From Sulfurimonas sp. (GTDB lineage Bacteria > Campylobacterota > Campylobacteria > Campylobacterales > Sulfurimonadaceae), in contig NZ_JALNZY010000092.1 of NCBI RefSeq assembly GCF_023229105.1, positions 1-7,131 on the forward strand: DNA of 7,131 nucleotides, in the 5' to 3' direction. The position numbers were made by a program, and so were the translations under genes. Under the pieces are notes generated by a model, which made no database searches, was not told the DNA's origin, and worked only from the letters and a program-made list of their open reading frames with translations. Below are positions 1 to 6,331 of this stretch, in pieces (positions within the stretch are counted from its first letter, which is position 1; the number at the start of each line of letters is the position of its first letter).

Positions 1-867
1 TATAACTTTTGTAGCAAGCGAGAGTATAGGAACGGTTGAGCGGTAGTTTTTTGTAAGCGTATGAACTTTTGCAGATGGAAATTTTTTGGAAAATGTTCCT
101 ATTATGGAGATATCAGCGCCGTTAAAAGCGTAGATGCTCTGATCATAATCCCCCACACAAAAGAGCGAAGGCGGATTTATCGCATCTATAAGAGTGCCTT
201 GAAGCGCATTTGTATCTTGATACTCATCGATAAGAACCTCTTGATATCCAAGCTCTTTGGTTTTACAAATTGCTCGAAAATGAAGAAGCAAATCGTTAAA
301 ATTTACAAAACCGTACTCTTTTTTAAGCGCTTCAAACTCATCGACGATATCGGCATAAATCATCGAAAAAAGCTCATGTTCCGGGTACTTATTTTTAACC
401 CACTCATCAAAATCACTATTTAACTCTGTGTTTTGATAAAAGGAGTAAACATCATAGAGATAGTTTCCGCCATAAGGTGATACTTCTGCTCCAATATGCC
501 CAAATGAGCGCTTTTCATAAACACTTCTAAAGAGGGTTTTTAGCTCTCTTTGTTGCTTGAGGACAACTTTTTTGTCATACTTTTTCAGCCATCTGTAACT
601 TACCGCATGAAAAGTTCCTGCGTCTATCTTAGAGGCTACCTCTTTACCGAAAAAGTCTGCAACGCGCTGCACCATTTCTGCTGCTGATTTATTTGTAAAA
701 GTAAGAAGTAAAATCTCTGTAGGTTTTATGCCTTTACTTAGGAGGTATGCGATTCTTCCGACGATTGTCGAGGTTTTGCCTGTTCCTGCCGAAGCAATAA
801 TAAGATTTTGCTCATTAGAGGATGTGGCTGCAAGATATTGTTCTTCATTTAAACGCGAAAGTGGCAA
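1..867 (-). CDS. UvrD/Rep-type superfamily 1 DNA helicase, N-terminal part (runs off left edge)
   Basis: This is the first 289 residues of an ATP-dependent 3'-5' DNA helicase of the UvrD/PcrA/Rep family, which unwinds DNA during repair or replication restart. The SF1 motifs appear in order. They are the Q-motif region LNEEQ (6-10), Walker A ASAGTGKT (25-32, with K31-T32), motif Ia TFTNKSAAEM (56-65), Walker B LIDEYQDTN (212-220), motif III VGDYDQSIYAFNGA (238-251) and motif IV NYRS (274-277). Family members are usually about 650-750 residues, so the second half (motifs V and VI) lies outside the window. The reading frame is open to base 1. There is no in-frame ATG between the upstream stop (922-924) and Walker A, so I take TTG at 867-865, which has a strong Shine-Dalgarno 6 nt upstream. 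The gene diverges from napG and has no evident functional tie to it. The family is secure, but uvrD, pcrA and rep cannot be told apart from this half. Confidence 0.93.
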   Translation of the reverse strand, partial: MPLSRLNEEQYLAATSSNEQNLIIASAGTGKTSTIVGRIAYLLSKGIKPTEILLLTFTNKSAAEMVQRVADFFGKEVASKIDAGTFHAVSYRWLKKYDKKVVLKQQRELKTLFRSVYEKRSFGHIGAEVSPYGGNYLYDVYSFYQNTELNSDFDEWVKNKYPEHELFSMIYADIVDEFEALKKEYGFVNFNDLLLHFRAICKTKELGYQEVLIDEYQDTNALQGTLIDAINPPSLFCVGDYDQSIYAFNGADISIIGTFSKKFPSAKVHTLTKNYRSTVPILSLATKVI

Positions 868-873
868 AAACTG

Positions 874-880
874 CTCCCTT
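874..880 (-). promoter_or_regulatory. Ribosome binding site that fixes the TTG start of the helicase
   Basis: Read on the minus strand this is AAGGGAG, followed by a 6-nt spacer and then TTG at 867-865. It is the only good Shine-Dalgarno near the start of the frame. No ATG or GTG lies in frame between it and the upstream stop codon, so it supports initiation at TTG. Confidence 0.75.
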
Positions 881-898
881 AGAAATTTTAAGAGCGTG

Positions 899-904
899 AT
901 TATA
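899..904 (-). promoter_or_regulatory. -10 box for the leftward helicase promoter
   Basis: The minus strand reads TATAAT here, preceded directly by TTG. Transcription would start near position 892, giving a 5' leader of about 25 nt before the TTG codon. There is no recognisable -35 hexamer, which is common for Campylobacterota sigma-70 promoters. The call is inferred from the -10 match and its position only. Confidence 0.5.
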
Positions 905-973
905 CAATGATAAACTTCACTCTATTTTATTCACTCCCTCTCAAGCCGACTTAGTATATAATAAAAACTAATA

Positions 974-997
974 GTAACTTTAAATGTAACCTTAAAA
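974..997 (+). repeat. Tandem 12-bp direct repeat over the -35 region of the napG promoter
   Basis: Two adjacent 12-mers, GTAACTTTAAAT (974-985) and GTAACCTTAAAA (986-997), agree at 10 of 12 positions. The second GTAAC falls where the -35 hexamer would be for the TATAAT at 1008-1013. A third, isolated GTAAC occurs at 1025-1029, downstream of the expected transcription start. Head-to-tail half-sites about one helical turn apart at -35 are typical of activator sites, for example for OmpR-type response regulators. That reading is inference; the repeat itself is seen directly. Chance repetition in AT-rich DNA is the alternative. Confidence 0.45.
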
Positions 998-999
998 AA

Positions 1000-1019
1000 A
1001 CTCTTACTATAATGAGAGT
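1000..1019 (+). repeat. Imperfect inverted repeat centred on the napG -10 box
   Basis: The arms ACTCTTA (1000-1006) and TGAGAGT (1013-1019) pair at six of seven positions around a 6-bp spacer. The -10 hexamer spans the spacer and the first base of the right arm. A repressor bound here would block polymerase, so it could be an operator, but the arms are short and I match no known regulator consensus to them. Confidence 0.3.
1008..1013 (+). promoter_or_regulatory. -10 box of the napGHL operon promoter
   Basis: This is a perfect TATAAT, giving a predicted start near 1020 and a leader of about 28 nt. A TAGGA Shine-Dalgarno at 1036-1040 lies 7 nt before the napG ATG. The base stretch 17 bp upstream (TGTAAC, 985-990) is a poor -35, consistent with either a typical Campylobacterota promoter or activator dependence. 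A second TATAAT at 957-962 could be an alternative upstream promoter. Confidence 0.6.
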
Positions 1020-1047
1020 AGCTTGTAACGATGTCTAGGACAAACAA

Positions 1048-1860
1048 ATGAATAAAATCAACACTCCTGATAGAAGATTGTTTTTACAAAAGATACTTAG
1101 CGGGGTTGGATATGCTTCAGTAGGCGCTATTTTTTGGAGTGCCTATTTATCTAAGTCACAAGCACAAAGCTTGCTGCTTAGACCTCCCGGTGCTCTTTTG
1201 GAGAAAGATTTTCTCTCAACATGTATGCGCTGTGGAATGTGTGTAAAAGCTTGCCCTTTTGATGTACTGCAACTTGCCACTATTTCGGATAAAACAGCCA
1301 TAGGAACACCCTATTTTACACCGAGAGAAAATGCATGCCGTCTCTGCCCTGACATTCCTTGCGCCTCCTCCTGTCCTACAGATGCACTTGATTTAAAATC
1401 ACTTACCAAAGACAATTCCCTCCATATAAATAACGCAAAAATGGGGCTTGCAACAGTAAATACACAATCATGTTTGGCTTATTTAGGACTTCAGTGCACT
1501 ATGTGTATTCGAGCTTGCCCTCTTGCCGATGTGGCGATTGTGCTTAAAAATGAGCGAAATCCGCGCACCGGAATGCACGCTTTTTTAACCCCGATGGTTG
1601 ATGCAACTAACTGCACGGGCTGTGGTTTATGTGAGAGGGCTTGTCCTACAAACATAGCCTCAATAAAAGTGCTTCCGCTTTTTCTCTCCCAGAGCGATAT
1701 AGGTTCTCACTATATTATCGGTTGGAAAAAAGAGGATGAGGAGAGACTTAAAAAAAGTTCTACAGATGTTACAATGAGCAAAACCAAAAGAAATGAAAAA
1801 AGCGCACTTGACAATGTAAATGACGTTGAGGGTATCTTGGAAGGACTTTATCATGAGTGA
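1048..1860 (+). CDS. napG: NapG, Tat-exported ferredoxin-type protein with four [4Fe-4S] motifs
   Basis: This periplasmic iron-sulfur protein is the partner of NapH in the quinol dehydrogenase that feeds electrons to periplasmic nitrate reductase. The 270-residue protein begins with a twin-arginine signal (DRRLFLQ at 8-14, then a hydrophobic stretch to about residue 34, then SQAQ), so it should be exported folded with its clusters by the Tat system. Sixteen cysteines form four motifs: C59/62/65/69, C97/100/105/109, C142/150/153/157 and C189/192/195/199, the normal NapG/MauM arrangement. The tail after about residue 226 is highly charged and carries no cysteine. ATG at 1048 is preceded by TAGGA with good spacing. 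The stop overlaps the napH start by 8 bp, so the two are co-translated. NosG-like paralogues of nitrous-oxide reductase clusters have the same architecture, so the exact electron acceptor is inferred. No napA precedes it here. Confidence 0.88.
   Translation: MNKINTPDRRLFLQKILSGVGYASVGAIFWSAYLSKSQAQSLLLRPPGALLEKDFLSTCMRCGMCVKACPFDVLQLATISDKTAIGTPYFTPRENACRLCPDIPCASSCPTDALDLKSLTKDNSLHINNAKMGLATVNTQSCLAYLGLQCTMCIRACPLADVAIVLKNERNPRTGMHAFLTPMVDATNCTGCGLCERACPTNIASIKVLPLFLSQSDIGSHYIIGWKKEDEERLKKSSTDVTMSKTKRNEKSALDNVNDVEGILEGLYHE
1839..1845 (+). promoter_or_regulatory. Ribosome binding site that decides the napH start
   Basis: GGAAGGA lies inside the end of napG, 7 nt before ATG at 1853. This favours 1853 over the longer in-frame ATG at 1820, which would add 11 residues and deepen the overlap with napG. 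Confidence 0.75.
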
Positions 1861-2680
1861 TTTTCTGTTTCGCTACCGCTACTATCTTGCAAGACGAACG
1901 ACTCAAATTCTTCTGCTTGGCACCTACTTCTTGGCAAACCTTTATGGATGGAGTATCGTCTCTGGCAACCTAAGTAGCTCTGTTGTTTTTGGCTTTATCC
2001 CTCTTAGTGAACCCTTTGCAACGCTTCAAATGTTTTTTGCTGGAGCAGTTATCTCTGCTGATATCCTGCTCGGTATTTTGGTTGTCCTCTTTTTTTACGG
2101 TATTATCGGCGGTCGTTTCTTTTGTTCATGGGTATGCCCTGTAAATATAGTTACTGAAACGGCAGCGGCAATCAGAAGAAAACTTAAACTTCAAGACAAA
2201 ACAAACGCCCTCCCCTTTAGCCGCAATATCCGTTACTGGTTTATAGCCTTAGCCCTCATCCTCTCTTTTGTCTTTTCACTTGCTGCTTTTGAGATGATAA
2301 GTCCCATAGGAATAGCCCACAGAGGCATCATCTTTGGTTTTGGTTTTGGCTGGTTCTCTCTTGTGGCTATTTTTCTTTTTGATCTCTTTTCCCAAAAATA
2401 CGGCTGGTGTGGGCATATCTGTCCGCTTGGCGGATTTAATGCACTTATAGGGAAATATAGTCTTATAAAAGTAACTCATGATGCAACTAAGTGCGTGCAC
2501 TCCTTGAAGTGTTTTTTGGTTTGCCCGGAAGTTGAAATTTTAGAGCTGGTGGGCAAAAAGAGTCATATCATCTCAGCAAAAGAGTGTATCAAATGCGCAC
2601 GATGCATAGAAGTGTGTGATAGCGGCGCCTTTAAAGTCTCGATAGTGACTTTGGCAAAACAGCTCAAGGAGGGCGCATGA
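1853..2680 (+). CDS. napH: NapH, membrane quinol dehydrogenase ferredoxin subunit
   Basis: NapH anchors NapG at the cytoplasmic membrane and takes electrons from menaquinol. With the start at 1853 it has 275 residues, usual for the family. Four membrane helices are visible at about 17-38, 60-85, 127-148 and 158-178. The two family-defining CX3CP motifs are CSWVCP (91-96) and CGHICP (186-191). Two ferredoxin motifs follow in the C-terminal domain. The second is complete (C245, C248, C251, C255, although Asp rather than Pro follows the last Cys). The first reads C214, S217, C220, C224: its second ligand is serine, codon TCC at 2501-2503, one base from the cysteine codon TGC. That pattern could bind a [3Fe-4S] cluster or be degenerate. 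The gene overlaps napG by 8 bp and the next gene by 4 bp (ATGA). NosH-type paralogues are the main alternative identity. Confidence 0.88.
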   Translation: MSDFLFRYRYYLARRTTQILLLGTYFLANLYGWSIVSGNLSSSVVFGFIPLSEPFATLQMFFAGAVISADILLGILVVLFFYGIIGGRFFCSWVCPVNIVTETAAAIRRKLKLQDKTNALPFSRNIRYWFIALALILSFVFSLAAFEMISPIGIAHRGIIFGFGFGWFSLVAIFLFDLFSQKYGWCGHICPLGGFNALIGKYSLIKVTHDATKCVHSLKCFLVCPEVEILELVGKKSHIISAKECIKCARCIEVCDSGAFKVSIVTLAKQLKEGA

Positions 2681-3621
2681 AGTTTTTTTTACTCTCTGTT
2701 TTTCTATTACTTTCTCTTTTGGCAAAGGAGATAACACCCTACAAAACTATCTCGGCAAGTGAAGCAGTCTCTGATTTTGTCAAAAGGGGCGATATTCTCG
2801 TTATCGGTACAAAAGAGAGTACCGTTGATATCTACAATCTAAAAAATGATGAACTTGTTGATAAGATTGTGATTGAAAAACAGAAAAATATTTTAGGTGA
2901 TGAGATAGGTCTTATCATTGCAAGTGTCGATTATTTAGAGAAAAAGGTGCTTTTTTCAACAAGGAAAATGGACTCTTGGGGAGATCTTTATCTCTATGAA
3001 GATAAAAAATTACATAAACTCATAGATGCTTCACAAAAAATATCCCCCAAAAAGGTTAGGTTTGTTGATGCAAACAGAGTAATAATAAACACGATGGAAA
3101 ATGAACTGCTTCTTTTTGATATACAAAAAAAAGAGTTTTTATATAAAAAACAGCTTAACAAAGCAAGTTTTTCAGATTTTGTACTTAGTGAAGATAAAAA
3201 ATATATCTTTAGCGCAAATGAGACACCGCTTGTTTATAAGATAGAAATAAAAAGCGGCAACATAGTCCAAACCTATGAAAAAGCAAACAAAAGAGATATC
3301 TTCTCTATCGACTACAAAAACGGCATACTCCTAAGCGGAGGAAAAGATAAGCGTGTGATTCTTTATAAAAATCCCGATGAATACAAAATAACTATGGGAG
3401 AATTTTTCACTTACAGTGTCGGCTTAAATCCTGATGCGAGCAGAGCGGCTTTTAGCAAAAACGAGGAGGATGAAATCTCTGTTATAGATACCAAAAGCTT
3501 AAAAGAGCTCTATCTGCTAAAAGGGCATCCGACTACTATAATCAAGATATGTTTTTATGCCCCTAATAAACTTATAAGTGCGGATAAAGGCAATAAAATT
3601 CTCTTTTGGAGGTTAGATTAA
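2677..3621 (+). CDS. napL: Exported WD40-like beta-propeller protein, probable NapL
   Basis: The 314-residue protein has an N-terminal signal peptide (MKFFLLSVFLLLSLLAKEI, likely cleaved near residue 16, no lipobox cysteine), so it is probably periplasmic. The rest consists of degenerate WD40/quinoprotein-like blades. The clearest are at about 208-231 (FSIDYKNGILLSGGKDKRVILY) and at the C-terminus, HPTTIIKICFYAPNKLISADKGNKILFWRLD (284-314). There is one cysteine (C292) and no cofactor motif, so an enzyme or electron carrier is unlikely. Campylobacterota nap clusters carry a beta-propeller gene, napL, of this size, whose role is not settled; an accessory or maturation function is usually suggested. 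Name and role here rest on architecture and on the position directly after napGH. The start overlaps the napH stop (ATGA) and AAGGAGG at 2666-2672 serves as the ribosome binding site. It is the last gene of the operon. An unrelated propeller protein remains possible. Confidence 0.65.
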   Translation: MKFFLLSVFLLLSLLAKEITPYKTISASEAVSDFVKRGDILVIGTKESTVDIYNLKNDELVDKIVIEKQKNILGDEIGLIIASVDYLEKKVLFSTRKMDSWGDLYLYEDKKLHKLIDASQKISPKKVRFVDANRVIINTMENELLLFDIQKKEFLYKKQLNKASFSDFVLSEDKKYIFSANETPLVYKIEIKSGNIVQTYEKANKRDIFSIDYKNGILLSGGKDKRVILYKNPDEYKITMGEFFTYSVGLNPDASRAAFSKNEEDEISVIDTKSLKELYLLKGHPTTIIKICFYAPNKLISADKGNKILFWRLD

Positions 3622-3654
3622 AGTAAGGGGCAGATACATACACATCTTTTTGGA

Positions 3655-3660
3655 TATAAT
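3655..3660 (+). promoter_or_regulatory. -10 box of the valS promoter
   Basis: TATAAT follows a T-rich run (CTTTTTGGATATAATT), the usual Campylobacterota sigma-70 promoter appearance, in the 74-bp gap between napL and valS. The predicted start is near 3667, leaving a leader of about 29 nt. TAAGG at 3683-3687 lies 8 nt before the ATG. I see no terminator hairpin for napL in this gap, so read-through from the nap operon into valS is possible. Confidence 0.6.
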
Positions 3661-3695
3661 TGCAAAAATATTTTATATGATTTAAGGTCGATTAC

Positions 3696-6326
3696 ATGTC
3701 ACAAAAGAGCTATGAACCGAGCATAACGGAAGATGCATTTTATAAAATCTGTGAAGAGAGAGGCTACTTTGAGGTAGATGCAAACAGCTCTATTCAAGAA
3801 GAGGGAAAAAACTTCTCCCTCATGATGCCTCCTCCAAATGTCACGGGTCGTCTTCACATAGGTCATGCACTTACATTTACGCTTCAAGATATTATCACTC
3901 GCTATAAAAGAATGGACGGTTACAAAACTCTATGGCAGCCGGGAACCGACCATGCAGGAATTGCAACGCAAAATGTTGTTGAGAAGCAACTGCTTGCAGA
4001 GGGAACTACAAAAGAGGAGATTGGAAGAGAAGCATTTCTAGAGCGTGCTTGGGCTTGGAAAGCGGAATCTGCTGAAATAATGACAAGCCAACTACGTAAA
4101 ATGGGAGTCAGCCCTGCATGGAAGCGTGAGCGTTTTACCATGGATGAGGGACTTCAAAAATCCGTAAAAGAGGCTTTTGTGCATCTCTACAATCAAGGGC
4201 TTATAGTCCGCGGAAACTACATGGTAAACTGGTGTACGCATGATGGCGCACTTAGCGACATCGAGGTTGAACATGAAGACCACGACGGAAAGTTTTACCA
4301 TATCAAGTACCCTTTTGCTGATGGAAGCGGCTTTGTAGAAGTTGCAACGACAAGACCTGAGACATACTTTGGAGACACCGCAGTTATGGTTCATCCTGAT
4401 GATGAGCGCTATAAACATCTAATCGGTAAAAAAATCAAACTCCCTCTAACGACAAGAGAAGTTGCTATCATTGCCGATGAACATGTAGATATGAGTTTTG
4501 GAACAGGCGTTGTAAAAGTTACACCCGCACATGACCAAAACGATTATGAAGTCGGCAAACGTCATGATTTGGAGTTTATTACCGTCTTTGATGAAAAAGG
4601 TATTTTAAACGAATATGCAGGCGAATTTCAAGGCTTAGAGAGACTTGAGGCTCGTGAGATAATCGTAAAAAAACTTGAAGCTGAAGGCTTTGTAGTTAAG
4701 ATAGAAGATCATAAGCATCAAGTAGGACACTGCTACAGATGTAAAAATATCGTTGAACCATATATCTCAAAACAGTGGTTTGTAAGAAGTGAAGTCGCAA
4801 AGAAATCAATTGAGAAAACAAATAACGGCGAAGCTAAGTTTTTTCCTCCACACTGGATAAACTCATACAACTCTTGGATGGGTGATTTAAGAGATTGGTG
4901 TATCTCTCGTCAACTTTGGTGGGGACATCAGATACCTGTATTTTACTGCAATGATTGCGACCATGAATGGGCGAGCTTAAAAGATGAAGAGCATGAGTGT
5001 CCAAAGTGTGCCTCAAAAAATATCCATCAAGACCCTGATGTTCTTGATACTTGGTTTAGCTCTGCACTCTGGCCGTTTTCAACTCTTGGGTGGGGAAATG
5101 GCGACGTTTCTATGGATAGACTCTTTAGCTCACAGGATATGAAAGATTTTTATCCAAACTCGCTTCTTATTACAGGTTTTGATATTCTTTTTTTCTGGGT
5201 TGCTAGAATGATGATGATGGGGGAGAGTTTTATAGGTGAACTTCCATTTAACCACATCTATCTTCATGCTCTTGTTCGTGATGAAAACGGACAAAAAATG
5301 TCTAAATCAAAAGGAAATGTAATTGACCCTCTTGATATGGTAGAGAAGTATAGTGCCGATATTTTACGTTTTACTCTTGCAATCAGCGCTGCACAAGGGC
5401 GTGATATAAGAATGAGTACGGACAAACTAGAACAAAACCGCAACTTTACAAACAAGCTCTACAATGCGGCGAAATTTCTGCAGATGAATGTAGATACATT
5501 TCCTGATTTAAAAGGTTTTTGTGTCGAGTCTCCTCTTGGACGCTATATGCTCTCACGATTAAATGTAGCTACAGCGGAAGTTCGCTCATGCTTGGATGAG
5601 TATAGATTTAATGATGCGGCAACCGCTGTTTATCGTTTTATCTGGAATGAGTTTTGTGATTGGGGTATTGAGCTTAGCAAAGCGGATAAAGGCGCAATAG
5701 TTGAACTTGGAGCAATTTTTAAGGAGTCAATGAAGCTTCTTCACCCTTTTATGCCCTTTATCACAGAGTATCTCTATCATGAACTAAGCGGTACAAAACT
5801 TGAGGCTTCAGACTCTATCATGATTATGAAGTATCCATTCAAGACAAAAAAGCGCCTAAGAGATGAGGCTAGATTTGAGCTAATCATGGATGTTATCATC
5901 TCAATCAGACGTGCAAAAGTTCTAGTCGATTTGGCAAACCAAAAGATAGAAAAAGCATACGTTAAGATAGACAATTTAGATGAAAAAGAGCAAGAGCTTA
6001 TGAAGCCTTTTATACAAAGACTTGCAAAAGTAGATATTGTAGAATTTACTGAGTCTAAAATAGAAAATGCAATAAGTGACATCTCTCAAAAATGTGAGAC
6101 TTTTATACCGACAAAAAGCATAGATCTCTTACCAATTATCAACCGTTTGACAAAGCAGGATGAGAAACTACAACGTGAGATTGATAAACTAAAGGGCATG
6201 CTAAACAATGAAAGATTTGTCGCAAATGCGCCCGAAGATGTTTTAACAAAAAACAGGGAACTTTTAGCTGATGCGCTAGATAAACAAGAAAAAGTATTAG
6301 AGCAACTTAACTCACTAAAAAAATAA
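3696..6326 (+). CDS. valS: Valyl-tRNA synthetase
   Basis: This cytoplasmic class Ia synthetase charges tRNA-Val with valine using ATP. It is complete at 876 residues, a normal bacterial length. The catalytic signatures are PPPNVTG (45-51) with HIGH (54-57), GTDHAGIATQ (83-92) and KMSKS (534-538). The inserted editing (CP1) domain, which hydrolyses mischarged Thr-tRNA-Val, shows ATTRPET (217-223) and GTGVVKVTPAHD (269-280), including the conserved Asp280. Cysteine pairs at C346/C349 and C418/C421 plus C435/C438 look like zinc-binding sites of this family. An all-helical anticodon-binding domain lies around 600-740, and the last 65 residues form the charged coiled coil that contacts the tRNA. 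It has its own promoter. The identity is secure: LeuRS and IleRS have different signature contexts and lack this C-terminal coiled coil. Nothing about the gene is unusual. Confidence 0.98.
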   Translation: MSQKSYEPSITEDAFYKICEERGYFEVDANSSIQEEGKNFSLMMPPPNVTGRLHIGHALTFTLQDIITRYKRMDGYKTLWQPGTDHAGIATQNVVEKQLLAEGTTKEEIGREAFLERAWAWKAESAEIMTSQLRKMGVSPAWKRERFTMDEGLQKSVKEAFVHLYNQGLIVRGNYMVNWCTHDGALSDIEVEHEDHDGKFYHIKYPFADGSGFVEVATTRPETYFGDTAVMVHPDDERYKHLIGKKIKLPLTTREVAIIADEHVDMSFGTGVVKVTPAHDQNDYEVGKRHDLEFITVFDEKGILNEYAGEFQGLERLEAREIIVKKLEAEGFVVKIEDHKHQVGHCYRCKNIVEPYISKQWFVRSEVAKKSIEKTNNGEAKFFPPHWINSYNSWMGDLRDWCISRQLWWGHQIPVFYCNDCDHEWASLKDEEHECPKCASKNIHQDPDVLDTWFSSALWPFSTLGWGNGDVSMDRLFSSQDMKDFYPNSLLITGFDILFFWVARMMMMGESFIGELPFNHIYLHALVRDENGQKMSKSKGNVIDPLDMVEKYSADILRFTLAISAAQGRDIRMSTDKLEQNRNFTNKLYNAAKFLQMNVDTFPDLKGFCVESPLGRYMLSRLNVATAEVRSCLDEYRFNDAATAVYRFIWNEFCDWGIELSKADKGAIVELGAIFKESMKLLHPFMPFITEYLYHELSGTKLEASDSIMIMKYPFKTKKRLRDEARFELIMDVIISIRRAKVLVDLANQKIEKAYVKIDNLDEKEQELMKPFIQRLAKVDIVEFTESKIENAISDISQKCETFIPTKSIDLLPIINRLTKQDEKLQREIDKLKGMLNNERFVANAPEDVLTKNRELLADALDKQEKVLEQLNSLKK

Positions 6327-6331
6327 AACAG

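Noticed and set aside
61..423. Open frame of 120 codons on the plus strand
   Set aside because: It lies antisense to the helicase gene, whose motifs are unambiguous. The plus-strand product has no recognisable domain and a composition typical of antisense translation. The same applies to the plus-strand frame at 728-910.
1820..1852. Longer napH start at ATG 1820
   Set aside because: There is no good Shine-Dalgarno before it and it adds 11 residues unlike the usual NapH N-terminus. ATG 1853 has GGAAGGA at ideal spacing.
2683..2690. Run of eight T right after the napL start codon (and eight A at 3125-3132) as a possible phase-variation switch
   Set aside because: Both runs keep the frame intact and such A/T runs are common in AT-rich genomes. 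Phase-variable tracts in Campylobacterota are mostly G/C runs in surface-structure genes, not respiratory accessory genes.
3622..3695. Possible intrinsic terminator between napL and valS (AAAATATTTT at 3665-3674)
   Set aside because: The palindrome is pure A/T, lies in the valS leader after the promoter, and has no GC stem followed by a U run.
4092..4418. Minus-strand open frame of 108 codons inside valS
   Set aside because: It is an antisense shadow of the valS editing-domain region, with no domain features or ribosome binding site. The same applies to the other minus-strand frames within valS.
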